A DNA stretch of 64,000 bases, from contig CAJTNK010000002.1 in assembly GCA_910577885.1 (NCBI GenBank), positions 1 through 64,000 of the forward strand, written 5' to 3'. How positions within the stretch are numbered: position 1 is the first letter of the stretch; the number at the start of each line of letters is the position of its first letter. The translations under genes and the position numbers were made by a program. Below are positions 54,322 to 62,958 of this stretch, one piece after another. The DNA is from an uncultured Rikenella sp. GTDB lineage: Bacteria > Bacteroidota > Bacteroidia > Bacteroidales > Rikenellaceae. The notes beneath the pieces were generated by a model. That model was not told where the DNA came from. It saw only the letters and a program-made list of their open reading frames with translations, and made no database searches.

Positions 54322-54421
54322 TACAAGATCGGCAACGCCACTGAGGGTAGGGGAAACTGTAATTTGTCGGTTCTAACTTTGCGCCACAGTGGGGGCATTT
54401 TGGTCTTCCGAAAAGTCCCAT
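54158..54421 (-). CDS. Zinc-ribbon ORF overlapping the Cys-rich gene
   Basis: An 87-residue frame starting MGLFGRPKCPHCGAKLEPTNYSFPYPQWRCRSC at 54421: two CxxC pairs of a zinc ribbon. Only the first 45 residues look real; the last half overlaps the next gene in another frame. It may be an overlapping gene or a frameshifted N-terminus of that gene. Confidence 0.45.
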   Translation of the reverse strand: MGLFGRPKCPHCGAKLEPTNYSFPYPQWRCRSCIERNEEERRSKVGKTDCRTGNKRNKPNSENKTPHTQILQGVSHLSFARLDQRQV

Positions 54422-54423
54422 AG

Positions 54424-55026
54424 TTATTCGATTTTGATTTGCAGGTTTCGGGCCGTTACGTTTCGGCGGATGACGGTCGCGGCCAGCGGGTTGGTCTCGG
54501 CGGCGACGTGCCGGAGTAGCGTCGGGATCCCCCGGAGCCTGTCCGCCGTGTCGAACCGGAAGCGGGGACATAGCCGGTCGTTGTACTCGGTGATGAGTTC
54601 GACCAATGCCAGCGCGATGCTCTTGTACTTTGACACCTCCCTCGGCTCGGATACCCCTTCCACAGAGTCGTCGATGATCCGGTAGGCCGCTTCGCAGCGT
54701 TCGACATAGGGGCGACCGAGGTTTACTTTTCGCGTGAAGACCCGGTAGGCCGCCTCGCTGACCTCCGCCGTGAGGGCGTCCATGCGGTTCATGGCCTGTT
54801 TGGCGGCGTGGCGCAACATCCCGGCCTCCCGGAGCGCGCGGGTCAGGTCGCCCGTTGCGATGAGTAGGCATTGCACAAAGAGCAACATGTCGACTGCATA
54901 GTATGCCTGCTGCTGTTCGTCTACAGTTGGCGGCGATGGCTTCCGGTTCATTTGCTGCTGCCGAAGCAGCTGCAACCGTCCGTAATGCGTAAAGCGGGCG
55001 TGGGTTATCATTTGGTTTTTCATCAT
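54424..55026 (-). CDS. Hypothetical helical phage protein
   Basis: About 200 residues from ATG 55026 (MMKNQMITHARF), nearly all helical and rich in Arg, Ala and Leu (ALREAGMLRHAAKQAMNRMDALTAEV...). No family known. Its ATG overlaps the radical SAM stop codon, so both are in one coupled operon. Confidence 0.6.
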   Translation of the reverse strand: MMKNQMITHARFTHYGRLQLLRQQQMNRKPSPPTVDEQQQAYYAVDMLLFVQCLLIATGDLTRALREAGMLRHAAKQAMNRMDALTAEVSEAAYRVFTRKVNLGRPYVERCEAAYRIIDDSVEGVSEPREVSKYKSIALALVELITEYNDRLCPRFRFDTADRLRGIPTLLRHVAAETNPLAATVIRRNVTARNLQIKIE

Positions 55027-55937
55027 TGAAAATATTGTGCACACTTGAACCCCTTTCGTGGCTCAAAGTCGTTGAACTCAATCGAATTGAACAACCTTTT
55101 TTCGTTCACCCATTTCGCGAAATCGCGCTGGAATTGCGTCGGTTTGATATTGTGATCGAAATCTCGATACGGCTGCGCGAACGGCTCACATCCCGCGGCT
55201 CGAAGTTGTTCCACCCGGCGCATCGCGTCCGAAACATCCTTGACCAACACGTAGAACCACATTCGATAAGGTTGCACCCCGGCTGCCTTGAGGTTCTCAA
55301 TAGCGCGCATGACCGGTTCTTCGTTCGTCGCGTGGTCATACGCCATGCGGATGTGTCGGATCCATTTCACCCGCGCCAACAGCCGGGCGATGTCAGGACA
55401 TTCGGCAATGATTCGGGCGTCCAATCCTTGGTTGAAGTCTACCCGAATACCGCGCCGGACGATCTCTTCGATTTGCGACAGTCCGAAATCCGAAGCAAGC
55501 ACGTTGTTATCAAGTAATATGGCCTGTTTGCGGTCTGCGATGAACTCCGACAACTCGGCGTGTGGGCGTATCGCACCCTCTTTCCGTGGAACCACGCACC
55601 ACGGGCAGCGGTTCGGGCATCCGCGCGTCAGAAAGCCATACGCAGCCCGGAACTCCGGATACAACGAGTAATCCGGGCAGGTGTGTTCGATCTCTTCCGG
55701 CAAGGTGGTTTCGTAATCCCGATACCCGGTTCCACCCTGGACAATCCGGTCGGCGGACACAAAGAAGGTGCGTTCGGTCGAGAAGGTGAATACTTTCGAC
55801 TTGTACAACACGTCGTAATGTCCGAACTCCCGCGCCCACTCCACAGCATCTCCCTGCGCCTTGTGCCATGCCGACAACTTCATCAACGCAAGATTCGGGA
55901 AATGGTGTCCGTCTATGTCGATCAGTCCGATTCTCAT
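55023..55937 (-). CDS. Radical SAM protein
   Basis: A 304-residue radical SAM enzyme with RGCPNRCPWC: C107, C111 and C114 form the CxxxCxxC [4Fe-4S] site. The N-terminal part (MRIGLIDIDGHHFPNLALMKLSAWH) resembles a B12-binding-like Rossmann start but lacks a clear cobalamin motif. The substrate is unknown. It lies between the C5 methyltransferase and small phage genes; DNA-base or peptide modification are possible roles. Confidence 0.8.
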   Translation of the reverse strand: MRIGLIDIDGHHFPNLALMKLSAWHKAQGDAVEWAREFGHYDVLYKSKVFTFSTERTFFVSADRIVQGGTGYRDYETTLPEEIEHTCPDYSLYPEFRAAYGFLTRGCPNRCPWCVVPRKEGAIRPHAELSEFIADRKQAILLDNNVLASDFGLSQIEEIVRRGIRVDFNQGLDARIIAECPDIARLLARVKWIRHIRMAYDHATNEEPVMRAIENLKAAGVQPYRMWFYVLVKDVSDAMRRVEQLRAAGCEPFAQPYRDFDHNIKPTQFQRDFAKWVNEKRLFNSIEFNDFEPRKGFKCAQYFQ

Positions 55938-57217
55938 TTCCCATTACGCTCAAATAAATAATTCACATCTAACTCCCACAGATCGTTCCAACGCCACAAA
56001 ATCCACTTGATAACCTCTACCGTCCAGCCGTTGCCCAGCAGGCGGTATATCTGCGAGTCGCTGACCACCCATTCGTACCACGTCGGAATCGTCTGCAACC
56101 GGGCGCATTCGGTCGGTGTCAGGCGGCGGATGCTGCGATCTGTGAGTATTTTAGCTTGCAAATTTCCGCCTGTGCCGGCATTTAATGTCGGACTCTTGCC
56201 GGCCGGGTCATAAATTCGATTTTGCTGTCGGGGCTGACCTCCAAACTCTCGACTGGGGTTCAGTTGGACGACCATCGGAATATGCCCGCCGCCCATACCT
56301 GCCGAAGCCAAAATCGGCGTACTTTTATTAACCGACACCGTGGCGTGTGCTTGGTTGGAACTTACACAAAGCAGGTTGTTTCGTTCCCATCCATTCGCCG
56401 ATAAGGTCGGAACCTTGCCCACACGCTCACCACCCTTATTATAGCCCCGCGGACGTTGTACAATGAACGTTCCCGTCCAGCTGGCGACGCCTTTTGCGGT
56501 CAGACACACCGCCTTTTTGCTTCCGTCGTTCAAGTCCGTGTGTCTTCCAAGACGTTTCGGATCGGTGATATAGCGCGCCATCTTCTCGCTGACATTATAT
56601 TTCTCCGGCACCTCCGTTTCAAGGATGTCCCGAAGAAACACCCCCCGGTCTTCCGGTTGCGGGATATCGCTGTGCAGCTCTCCAAACAGACCTTCTCGTC
56701 GCGTCCGAATGTCTGTCCAGTACCATCTGTCGCGGTTCTGCGCGCTAACGAGCGACGAGTTGATCCGGACGGGAAATACGCCGACGCGCTCCGAAATCAC
56801 CCGCAGGTATTCCCGCTTCATATTGACGTTTTCGAGTAGGAAACGGACATCGGGGTTATGCTGCCGAACGTGGTTCAGAATATCAACGAAAACAAAAAAC
56901 AACCGGCTGCGGGGATCGTCGAACGCCATCTGCTTGCCGGCGAAACTGAATCCCTGACAAGGCGATCCGGCCAACACGAGGTCGATTCCCGCCCAATCGA
57001 CCTCCCAATCCCGCCACCGCTCCACGTCGCCGAGCTGCACGGTGTCCGGAAAATTGTGCTGCGTCTGTCGGATCGGATACTTGTCGATCTCGGCGGCGTA
57101 ATAGATCTCCGGCTCCACACCGAGTTCCCGCAGGGCGATTTGTCCGCAGCTCATACCATCAAATAGGCTTAAAATCCGCATTCTTTTGCAGTGTGGTTCG
57201 GGTGGCTTCATGGTCAT
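55934..57217 (-). CDS. DNA cytosine-C5 methyltransferase
   Basis: A 427-residue Dcm-type enzyme from ATG 57217 (MTMKPPEPHC; ATGA overlap with previous gene). LSLFDGMSCGQIAL (17-30) motif I, SPCQGFSFAG with the catalytic Cys at 87 (motif IV), ENV at 129-131 (motif VI), QNRDRWYW motif VIII and RLLGNGWTVEVI at the end. Probably protects phage DNA from host restriction; recognition site unknown. Confidence 0.92.
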   Translation of the reverse strand: MTMKPPEPHCKRMRILSLFDGMSCGQIALRELGVEPEIYYAAEIDKYPIRQTQHNFPDTVQLGDVERWRDWEVDWAGIDLVLAGSPCQGFSFAGKQMAFDDPRSRLFFVFVDILNHVRQHNPDVRFLLENVNMKREYLRVISERVGVFPVRINSSLVSAQNRDRWYWTDIRTRREGLFGELHSDIPQPEDRGVFLRDILETEVPEKYNVSEKMARYITDPKRLGRHTDLNDGSKKAVCLTAKGVASWTGTFIVQRPRGYNKGGERVGKVPTLSANGWERNNLLCVSSNQAHATVSVNKSTPILASAGMGGGHIPMVVQLNPSREFGGQPRQQNRIYDPAGKSPTLNAGTGGNLQAKILTDRSIRRLTPTECARLQTIPTWYEWVVSDSQIYRLLGNGWTVEVIKWILWRWNDLWELDVNYLFERNGK

Positions 57218-59712
57218 GCCGTTTGAATCATGTCGAAAAGCGTAGGAGCATTGCGGTTTTGTTCTGCCTCTCGGAGGTAAGCCAACGAATCCCGCCAATA
57301 ATCCGGATTCAGCTCCGTAGAAAGACCGAAACGCCCCATCTTGACAGCCGTGTACGGTACCGTGCCGATCCCTCCGAACGGATCATAAACCACCTCGCCC
57401 GGATTGCTGTACCGATTGATGATCCGCTCCACGATGTCCAGCTGGAGCGGGCAGATGTGGTTTTGGAGCCTCTTTTGCTTCTGTCGGCTGTTGAGCGTCC
57501 GCATCCGGACGACATCGTCCCACACCCATTCCGACTTGCTGACCGGGTCCACTGCCATAAACGTCGCCGGCAACCGCCCTGCCGCATCCATCCGTTTGGC
57601 CAACTCCACGTGAGCCGCATAGTCGTACACCAGTTCCCAGGATTGGAGGCGAAAGAATCGGCGCGCCTTGTCCACGTCCATGGCCGCAAACTCATCCGCC
57701 GACAAGAGCCGGTTGCCCGAACTGTTCCAAAAGGCGTGCGCGTCGATCTGCCATTGCGCCCGTGTGTACTCCTCTTTCGACTTGCATACCGGAACATCCG
57801 CGTATGCTTTGCTCCCGTCCGTGGGCCGCTTGCGGAACAAAAGAATGTATTCCGGACACCCCACCCCCATTTTTGAGCCGTCTTTGCACTGCTCCGACCA
57901 TCCGAGGCGGTAAGTCTGGTTGTTCTCCCGCACCACGTCCGTAACTACCGTAATCATCCCCACCATGTGAAACCCGTGTTTGAGGTAGTGCGAAATGCAC
58001 TCCGAATGGAACGGGTCGATGGTCGGCATCCCGGTACCCGTGGCGTTGCCGAATAATACCCGGTCCTTGACATGGACCGCCGCGATCCGCCCCGGCTGGA
58101 GCACCCGCAACAGTTCCGGCGTCAGGTAATCCATCTGCTCGAAGAACTTGGCGTTGTTCTCGTTGTGGCCGAAGTCGTTGTAACTGGGCGTATATTCGTA
58201 ATGGTTGCTGAACGGGATCGAAGTGTGGATCAGCGCGACCGAGTTGTCGGCCATCCGGGCCGTCTCGATCGTCGTGTCGTTGTGAATGGCCCGATAGTAG
58301 CGGCCGACCTCTTCCCGGCGTTCGACGCCGATAGAACGTTGCATTTTCTCGTAAATGTGAGTGGTGTTCAATCCGTTTTCCTGAATAATCCGCGTCATCT
58401 GCTCGACCAAATAGTCATGCTGTTTCCATTTCTTCTGCAAGGCTTTGAGGATTTCGCCCTCGCTTTCGGCATAGATGATGTGTATTTCGACCTCCTCGGT
58501 TTGCAGGAAACGATACACGCGGTGGACAGCCTGAATGAAATCGTTGAACTCGTAACCGATGCCCGTGAAGATCGCCTTATGGCAATGCCGCTGAAAGTTG
58601 CATCCCTGGCCGCTAATGCTGGGTTTGGTGGCCAAATATTTGATCCGTCCGTGCGAAAAATCGACGATTCTCTGTTCTCGCTGTTCGAGGTCTTGCGAAC
58701 CGTACACCTCCGTGATCTCCGGGATGGCCGCTTTGAGTGCATGGCGTTCCGCTTCGAGGTCGTGCCAGATTACGTAATGACTCTCCGGATCGGCCTCGAT
58801 GATCTCCCGGGTCTTGGCGATCCGGGCCGCCATGCTGTCGCGCTTCTCGCGGGCCGCCTCTTTGAGGCCCAACGCCGCATCGCGGAACAGCTGGCTTTGG
58901 CCGAACTTGTCCACCAATCCCGCATCGTGCTCGACCGCTACTTCATGGTAGATTACCCGCATCTCCGGCAGGTCATACCCTGCGTCGTCGAAACCCAGGT
59001 CGGACGGCTTGGTGATGAACAGAGCCCACGACGACAGCCACAACCAAAATTCACGCTCCTTGTGCGGATAGAGGGTCAGGTTGTTGGCCTTGGTGCTGTC
59101 GCGTTGGAAAAAGCGCGTCAGAGCCTGGCCGGTGTCCATGATACCGAGGAAACCGGCATAATGGATCAGCTCTTTGTACTTGTTTGGCGACGGGGTGGCC
59201 GTGCAGACGAACCGGTATTTGACATCGCGGAACTTCGACAGGAAAGTTTGGTAGGTCTTCGAGCCGAACGACCGCAATATCGATGCTTCGTCCAGGCAAA
59301 CGACCGTATAGTCGTTCGGGTTTATATCCCCGTCCCGCATCCGCTCGTAATTGGTAATCTGTACGGTGGCGGTGCTGGCCAGCGATTCGGCCCGCGTGCG
59401 GACGTACTCGACCGTCAGCCCAAGCAGATTCCGGGCGTCCTGCGTAAACTCCTGCTTGACACCGAGCGGGCAGACGATCAGCGCGCGCCCTCCCTCCCGG
59501 GCGGTAATGATTCGGCATATCTCCAGCTGCTGGAGCGTCTTGCCAAGTCCGAAGCTCTCGAACAAGGCGCGGCAACCGCCGCGAACGGCCCATTTGACCG
59601 CTTCGCGCTGGTGCGGTTTGAGGATCGGGGATAATTCTCTCTCCTCAACTTCAAATCCGCTCTGTACGGCCAAATTGATCTTGCTGTTCAAAAAATCCGA
59701 ATAGTTTTTCAT
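57214..59712 (-). CDS. SNF2-type helicase fused to N6-adenine methyltransferase-like domain
   Basis: An 832-residue protein. Residues about 30-460 are an SF2 helicase: FESFGLGKTL (52-60), CLDEAS (139-144), TATPSPNKY (171-179) and QAVHRVYRFLQ (394-404). About 475-832 is a methylase: DNSVALIHTSIPF has TSIPF (497-501) in place of TSPPY, and YDPFGGIGT (776-784) is SAM motif I. Fusion suggests site-scanning methylation or a defence role. Whether the altered motif is active is open. Confidence 0.85.
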   Translation of the reverse strand: MKNYSDFLNSKINLAVQSGFEVEERELSPILKPHQREAVKWAVRGGCRALFESFGLGKTLQQLEICRIITAREGGRALIVCPLGVKQEFTQDARNLLGLTVEYVRTRAESLASTATVQITNYERMRDGDINPNDYTVVCLDEASILRSFGSKTYQTFLSKFRDVKYRFVCTATPSPNKYKELIHYAGFLGIMDTGQALTRFFQRDSTKANNLTLYPHKEREFWLWLSSWALFITKPSDLGFDDAGYDLPEMRVIYHEVAVEHDAGLVDKFGQSQLFRDAALGLKEAAREKRDSMAARIAKTREIIEADPESHYVIWHDLEAERHALKAAIPEITEVYGSQDLEQREQRIVDFSHGRIKYLATKPSISGQGCNFQRHCHKAIFTGIGYEFNDFIQAVHRVYRFLQTEEVEIHIIYAESEGEILKALQKKWKQHDYLVEQMTRIIQENGLNTTHIYEKMQRSIGVERREEVGRYYRAIHNDTTIETARMADNSVALIHTSIPFSNHYEYTPSYNDFGHNENNAKFFEQMDYLTPELLRVLQPGRIAAVHVKDRVLFGNATGTGMPTIDPFHSECISHYLKHGFHMVGMITVVTDVVRENNQTYRLGWSEQCKDGSKMGVGCPEYILLFRKRPTDGSKAYADVPVCKSKEEYTRAQWQIDAHAFWNSSGNRLLSADEFAAMDVDKARRFFRLQSWELVYDYAAHVELAKRMDAAGRLPATFMAVDPVSKSEWVWDDVVRMRTLNSRQKQKRLQNHICPLQLDIVERIINRYSNPGEVVYDPFGGIGTVPYTAVKMGRFGLSTELNPDYWRDSLAYLREAEQNRNAPTLFDMIQTA

Positions 59713-59716
59713 AGTC

Positions 59717-60142
59717 TCAACGTTTTTCGTCTATCAATCGCCCGACAAGGGCACTGCATTCGTCCGGGTTTCGCGGCAGCTCGATTCGGGTTGTCATGCC
59801 CGCTTCGGCGAATTGCCGTTTTAAGAGTTTGATGCGTAACGTACCTTGTTGCGTCTTGTGGCCTTTGGTGTCGATCACCATGTCGTGATCTGGCAACCAA
59901 AAGTCTGTGGTGTATGTTATGGGTCGTACCGTTTCGCCATTGTACCGGAATCCCTCTCGCAAGACGTACCGTTTCTGAAACTCGAAACCGATTCCGTGCA
60001 AGGTCAGCAGGTCATACATGAAGCGTTCGACCTTGCTGGCGAAAACAACCCCGTCCCGCTCGATTCGGGTGGCATTCCGGACCTTCCGATTGCCGTTCGG
60101 ACTTCCGCTTGACCACATCGCCCGAAGCTCCTCAACAGTCAT
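59717..60142 (-). CDS. DUF1064-like phage nuclease
   Basis: A 141-residue protein (MTVEELRAMW start). FASKVERFMYDLLTLHGIGFEFQKRYVL, ITYTTDFWLPDHDMVIDTKG is the DUF1064 pattern with D...D...DxKG, a PD-(D/E)xK-type nuclease core. Probably a Holliday-junction-like or packaging nuclease. Overlaps the upstream gene by 11 bases. Confidence 0.8.
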   Translation of the reverse strand: MTVEELRAMWSSGSPNGNRKVRNATRIERDGVVFASKVERFMYDLLTLHGIGFEFQKRYVLREGFRYNGETVRPITYTTDFWLPDHDMVIDTKGHKTQQGTLRIKLLKRQFAEAGMTTRIELPRNPDECSALVGRLIDEKR

Positions 60143-60398
60143 CGTTTGGCTCTCCTTCCGGTTGCTCCTCTTCATCTTCGATCGGTTCAAAAGACATGTC
60201 CGTTGCCGTACGGTGCGAGACTATCGCCCCTTCCTCTTCGAGTGTCGCCAATTGCTCGTTGATGCCTCCGGTTCCTCCGGCTGCCACATATTCCTGCCAT
60301 ATTTCCCGCCACAGGGCGAAAACCGGATCTTGTCGGGCTTCCCGCTTGCGGGCGACGATGCGGCGGATGATGTCGAGTATTTCCATGGCATTACGCAT
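60132..60398 (-). CDS. Small acidic phage protein
   Basis: An 88-residue protein (MRNAMEILDIIRRIV; ATG at 60386 is an alternative) with helical start and a very acidic C-terminus (PIEDEEEQPEGEPNDDC). It overlaps both neighbours by 8-11 bases. Unknown role; possibly a replication accessory. Confidence 0.6.
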   Translation of the reverse strand: MRNAMEILDIIRRIVARKREARQDPVFALWREIWQEYVAAGGTGGINEQLATLEEEGAIVSHRTATDMSFEPIEDEEEQPEGEPNDDC

Positions 60399-61275
60399 TG
60401 GGGGAGATGTCTTGTCGACGGGTGAATAGCTTTTTGCCGTTCGGGGTCGTCGCCACCGGTCCGAAATCGTCCATCGAATACCGCCCCGTGGATACCAGGT
60501 CGCAAACCTCGCTGTACGTGTACTGCTTCCCCGCTGCGGCCTCTTTGCGCTCACGTAGAATCGCATCCCGACCGGCAAAGGCAACGAAGGTGGAGTAAGC
60601 CGACTTGTTCTTGGTCGCCCCCTTGTTGTCCATGGCCATCACAATCCGCCGTATATCCTCGTCGGCGTATTTCCCAGCCAGCCATTCGGCCTGCTGCTCG
60701 GTCAGCGGGTCGGCCATGCGCTGCACGGTCGGATAGTTCGCTTCGATCCAGCTCAAAATTTCCGTCGCGCGCGATTTTTTCTTACGTTCTGTGGAAAAAT
60801 CTGTGTGTGTGATATTCTTACATTCTATATTCTTTTCATTCTTACATTCTTGTATAGTGGTCACTTGCCGGTCAGTCGTTGTGCGCTCGATGGTCGGTCG
60901 TTGGTCATCGGTTGGGCGACGGTTGGCCGTTGGCTGGTCATTCGGCTGGTCGGCTCCTTGGTAGATCGCCCAGTTACAGACTGAAATTAAGGTGCTTGTG
61001 TTGGTCGGTCGTTGTTCGATCTGTTGTTCACTCTCAAAGAGTTTCAGAATCCGGCGCACCTTACTTTCGTCTATGCGGAACATTTCGGCGATTTTCCGCC
61101 GCCCAGTAATCAGCTGCCCCGGTTGCAGGGTAATTCGCTTGCCGTTGAACATGGCATCCGTGGGCGTATGCGCGGCGTTATGCAGCAGATAGCCCCATAC
61201 GGCGTAATGGTCCGCATCTTTGCAGACTATCGGATTATCGAGTATTGCCCTGTATGATTTGATCCAACCTTCCAT
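60391..61275 (-). CDS. Phage replication initiator-like protein
   Basis: A 294-residue protein with an N-terminal winged-helix (WGYLLHNAAHTPT... LQPGQLITGRRKIAEMFRIDESKVRRILKLFE, about 25-90), a Thr/Arg-rich linker (105-135) and a C-terminal DnaD/DnaB-like helical part (about 165-260). The layout is typical of replisome organisers of Bacteroidota phages. Confidence 0.75.
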   Translation of the reverse strand: MEGWIKSYRAILDNPIVCKDADHYAVWGYLLHNAAHTPTDAMFNGKRITLQPGQLITGRRKIAEMFRIDESKVRRILKLFESEQQIEQRPTNTSTLISVCNWAIYQGADQPNDQPTANRRPTDDQRPTIERTTTDRQVTTIQECKNEKNIECKNITHTDFSTERKKKSRATEILSWIEANYPTVQRMADPLTEQQAEWLAGKYADEDIRRIVMAMDNKGATKNKSAYSTFVAFAGRDAILRERKEAAAGKQYTYSEVCDLVSTGRYSMDDFGPVATTPNGKKLFTRRQDISPNA

Positions 61276-61286
61276 CGTTTGTTCGT

Positions 61287-61598
61287 TTATTGGGCCGGTT
61301 CGTTTTTGGCATTCAAAATCCGGTCGATGTCCGATTTTCGGTACCGACGTTGCCCGCCGATCTCGATGACTTTCAAGTAGCCGTTTTTATCCCACCGCCA
61401 AAGCGTGCTGCGATTCACCGACAGCTTTTCCGCCACGTATTCGATTGTGTACAGCGTTTCCGTCTTTCCGTCGGCGATTTCCCGCTCGATTTGGAGGCGT
61501 GTGGCATCGGCGACGCTTTGGGCGAACTCTTTCAAATCCGCCGGCGAAATCGCCAGGGTGATGTTGGCCCCGCCGTTTATCAATTCTTCGATTTTCAT
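61287..61598 (-). CDS. Excisionase-like HTH protein
   Basis: A 103-residue protein ending with a MerR/excisionase helix-turn-helix: YTIEYVAEKLSVNRSTLWRWDKNGYLKVIEIGGQRRYRKSDIDRIL. Helical N-terminus. A regulator or excision factor at the start of the early operon. Confidence 0.8.
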   Translation of the reverse strand: MKIEELINGGANITLAISPADLKEFAQSVADATRLQIEREIADGKTETLYTIEYVAEKLSVNRSTLWRWDKNGYLKVIEIGGQRRYRKSDIDRILNAKNEPAQ

Positions 61599-61609
61599 AG
61601 CTGCCCTGT

Positions 61610-61816
61610 TTATGAATCGCGCATTACTTTGATACTGTCGGCCCTCAGGGTCGCGGCGACGACCAACCGAACTTTCTTGCGCTGCGAGTACCGAGACGCC
61701 GCCGACCGCACGTTCGATTCGGTGGCATCCGAAAGCCGGATTTCAACCGTATCGCCGGCCTTTTTGAGGTTGTCGAACGTGGCGATCAGATCGACTCTTT
61801 TTACAATTTCTACCAT
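61610..61816 (-). CDS. Small basic phage protein
   Basis: A 68-residue basic protein (GDTVEIRLSDATESNVRSAASRYSQRKKVRLVVAATLRADS). First gene of the minus-strand early operon. No family recognised. Confidence 0.6.
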   Translation of the reverse strand: MVEIVKRVDLIATFDNLKKAGDTVEIRLSDATESNVRSAASRYSQRKKVRLVVAATLRADSIKVMRDS

Positions 61817-61893
61817 GTGCGTTTTTTGAATTATCGTTCCCGCCCCGGTCTCGCTCCGGGTTGCCAGTCGTTAGCTGCCTACGGGAAAACACT

Positions 61894-61901
61894 TAACTTT
61901 G
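61894..61901 (+). promoter_or_regulatory. -7 element for the 61929 gene
   Basis: TAACTTTG, a TAnnTTTG match, 27 bases before ATG 61929. No clear -33 element. Confidence 0.5.
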
Positions 61902-61928
61902 AGGTGTCCAATCTTAAAATCAAGTGTT

Positions 61929-62363
61929 ATGAATACTCAACAAACCACTGATCCTGTTGATCGCATTTCAGATTATTGTCGGGATCATCTAAATAAACTC
62001 GAACGGGTTTTTCAAAATCTTCTAATCGTATCGACAAGTATCCTTGGAATACTGGTTGCCCTTCCTGTAAACATTTCCACCTTACCCACTCTCCGAGTTC
62101 TGTATCTTGTCGCTCTAATTCTATTGTGCATTTCCTGTCTGTTAAATGCGATTCAACTATACGCACTATCCAATCATTCGCTGAAAATGGCGCAGGTGTT
62201 AGTAAAACAAATCCGCCAGGTCTTAAACGGCTCTTCCGTTCACTGTACCATTTATCTACCCGTTCCCAAATGGATTGTAGTTTTTCAAAAAATCGTCTTG
62301 CTATGCTTTCCCGTTTCACTTGTTTTGTTGGCATCGTATTCGATTCTTAAAGCCTATTTATAG
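61929..62363 (+). CDS. Membrane protein with three or four helices
   Basis: A 144-residue protein: a soluble start (MNTQQTTDPVDRI), then membrane segments at about 31-50, 56-80 and 113-140. AT-rich. A promoter match precedes it. The opposite strand also carries a plausible 135-residue frame (61927-62334), so confidence is reduced. Possibly a superinfection-exclusion protein, given its place beside the repressor. Confidence 0.6.
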   Translation: MNTQQTTDPVDRISDYCRDHLNKLERVFQNLLIVSTSILGILVALPVNISTLPTLRVLYLVALILLCISCLLNAIQLYALSNHSLKMAQVLVKQIRQVLNGSSVHCTIYLPVPKWIVVFQKIVLLCFPVSLVLLASYSILKAYL

Positions 62364-62385
62364 TTATCGCGCTCCGTTAATTTGT

Positions 62386-62393
62386 TATCTTTG
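62386..62393 (+). promoter_or_regulatory. -7 element for the repressor gene
   Basis: Exact TATCTTTG about 100 bases upstream of the repressor ATG; the leader holds the operator palindrome at 62444-62463. Confidence 0.5.
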
Positions 62394-62443
62394 TTAATCG
62401 CTTTCTGTTGTAACGCCGTTATAACCGTGTTGCAAGGGCAAAG

Positions 62444-62463
62444 ATTGCGAATATCATCGCAAT
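62444..62463. promoter_or_regulatory. Putative repressor operator
   Basis: ATTGCGA-N6-TCGCAAT perfect inverted repeat, with a further TCGCAAT half-site at the repressor start codon (about 62487-62493). Fits an autoregulated operator; inferred. Confidence 0.5.
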
Positions 62464-62491
62464 AAACAAATAATTCACTAAGATTTTCGCA

Positions 62492-62872
62492 ATGACAAAG
62501 CAAAGAATTTTACAATACATTGAATTTAAAGGGATTAGTAAGACTATTTTTTTTCAATCAACGGATATAAAACGGGGGTTGTTAGATGCAGACAAGATGA
62601 ATGCAACTGTTTCCGATGTTGTTCTTGCGAAAATTTTAGCTGTTTATCCCGATCTGAATATCGAATGGCTTATTACCGGGAAAGGGGAGATGTTGAAAGA
62701 AGATAGTTTGAGTATTGCAAAAAATGACGTAAAATTGTGGACGGTGATCGAGTCGCAACAGCGCACGATCGAGCAGAATGCCAATACGATTGCTGCATTG
62801 ACTCAACAATTGGCGCAAAAGGGGGATGTGGCGGGTGTGCCGGGTGTTGCACCGACGGCGGCACGCGGATAG
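62492..62872 (+). CDS. Phage-type transcriptional regulator
   Basis: A 126-residue protein with N-terminal helix-turn-helix of the Bacteroidota phage repressor type (QYIEFKGISKTIFFQSTDIKRGLL, then YPDLNIEWLITGKGEML) and a coiled-coil C-terminus (IESQQRTIEQNANTIAALTQQLAQ). Probably the repressor of prophage B. Confidence 0.82.
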   Translation: MTKQRILQYIEFKGISKTIFFQSTDIKRGLLDADKMNATVSDVVLAKILAVYPDLNIEWLITGKGEMLKEDSLSIAKNDVKLWTVIESQQRTIEQNANTIAALTQQLAQKGDVAGVPGVAPTAARG

Positions 62873-62958
62873 CCTCGGCACCTCAACGGCATGCCGCATT
62901 TCGGACATTCAAGAAAAGCGCGCTTTAACAATTAGAAATATCTACTAAAATTTTTCAC

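Noticed and set aside
58072..59634. 520-codon plus-strand frame
   Set aside because: Shadow of the helicase-methylase gene.
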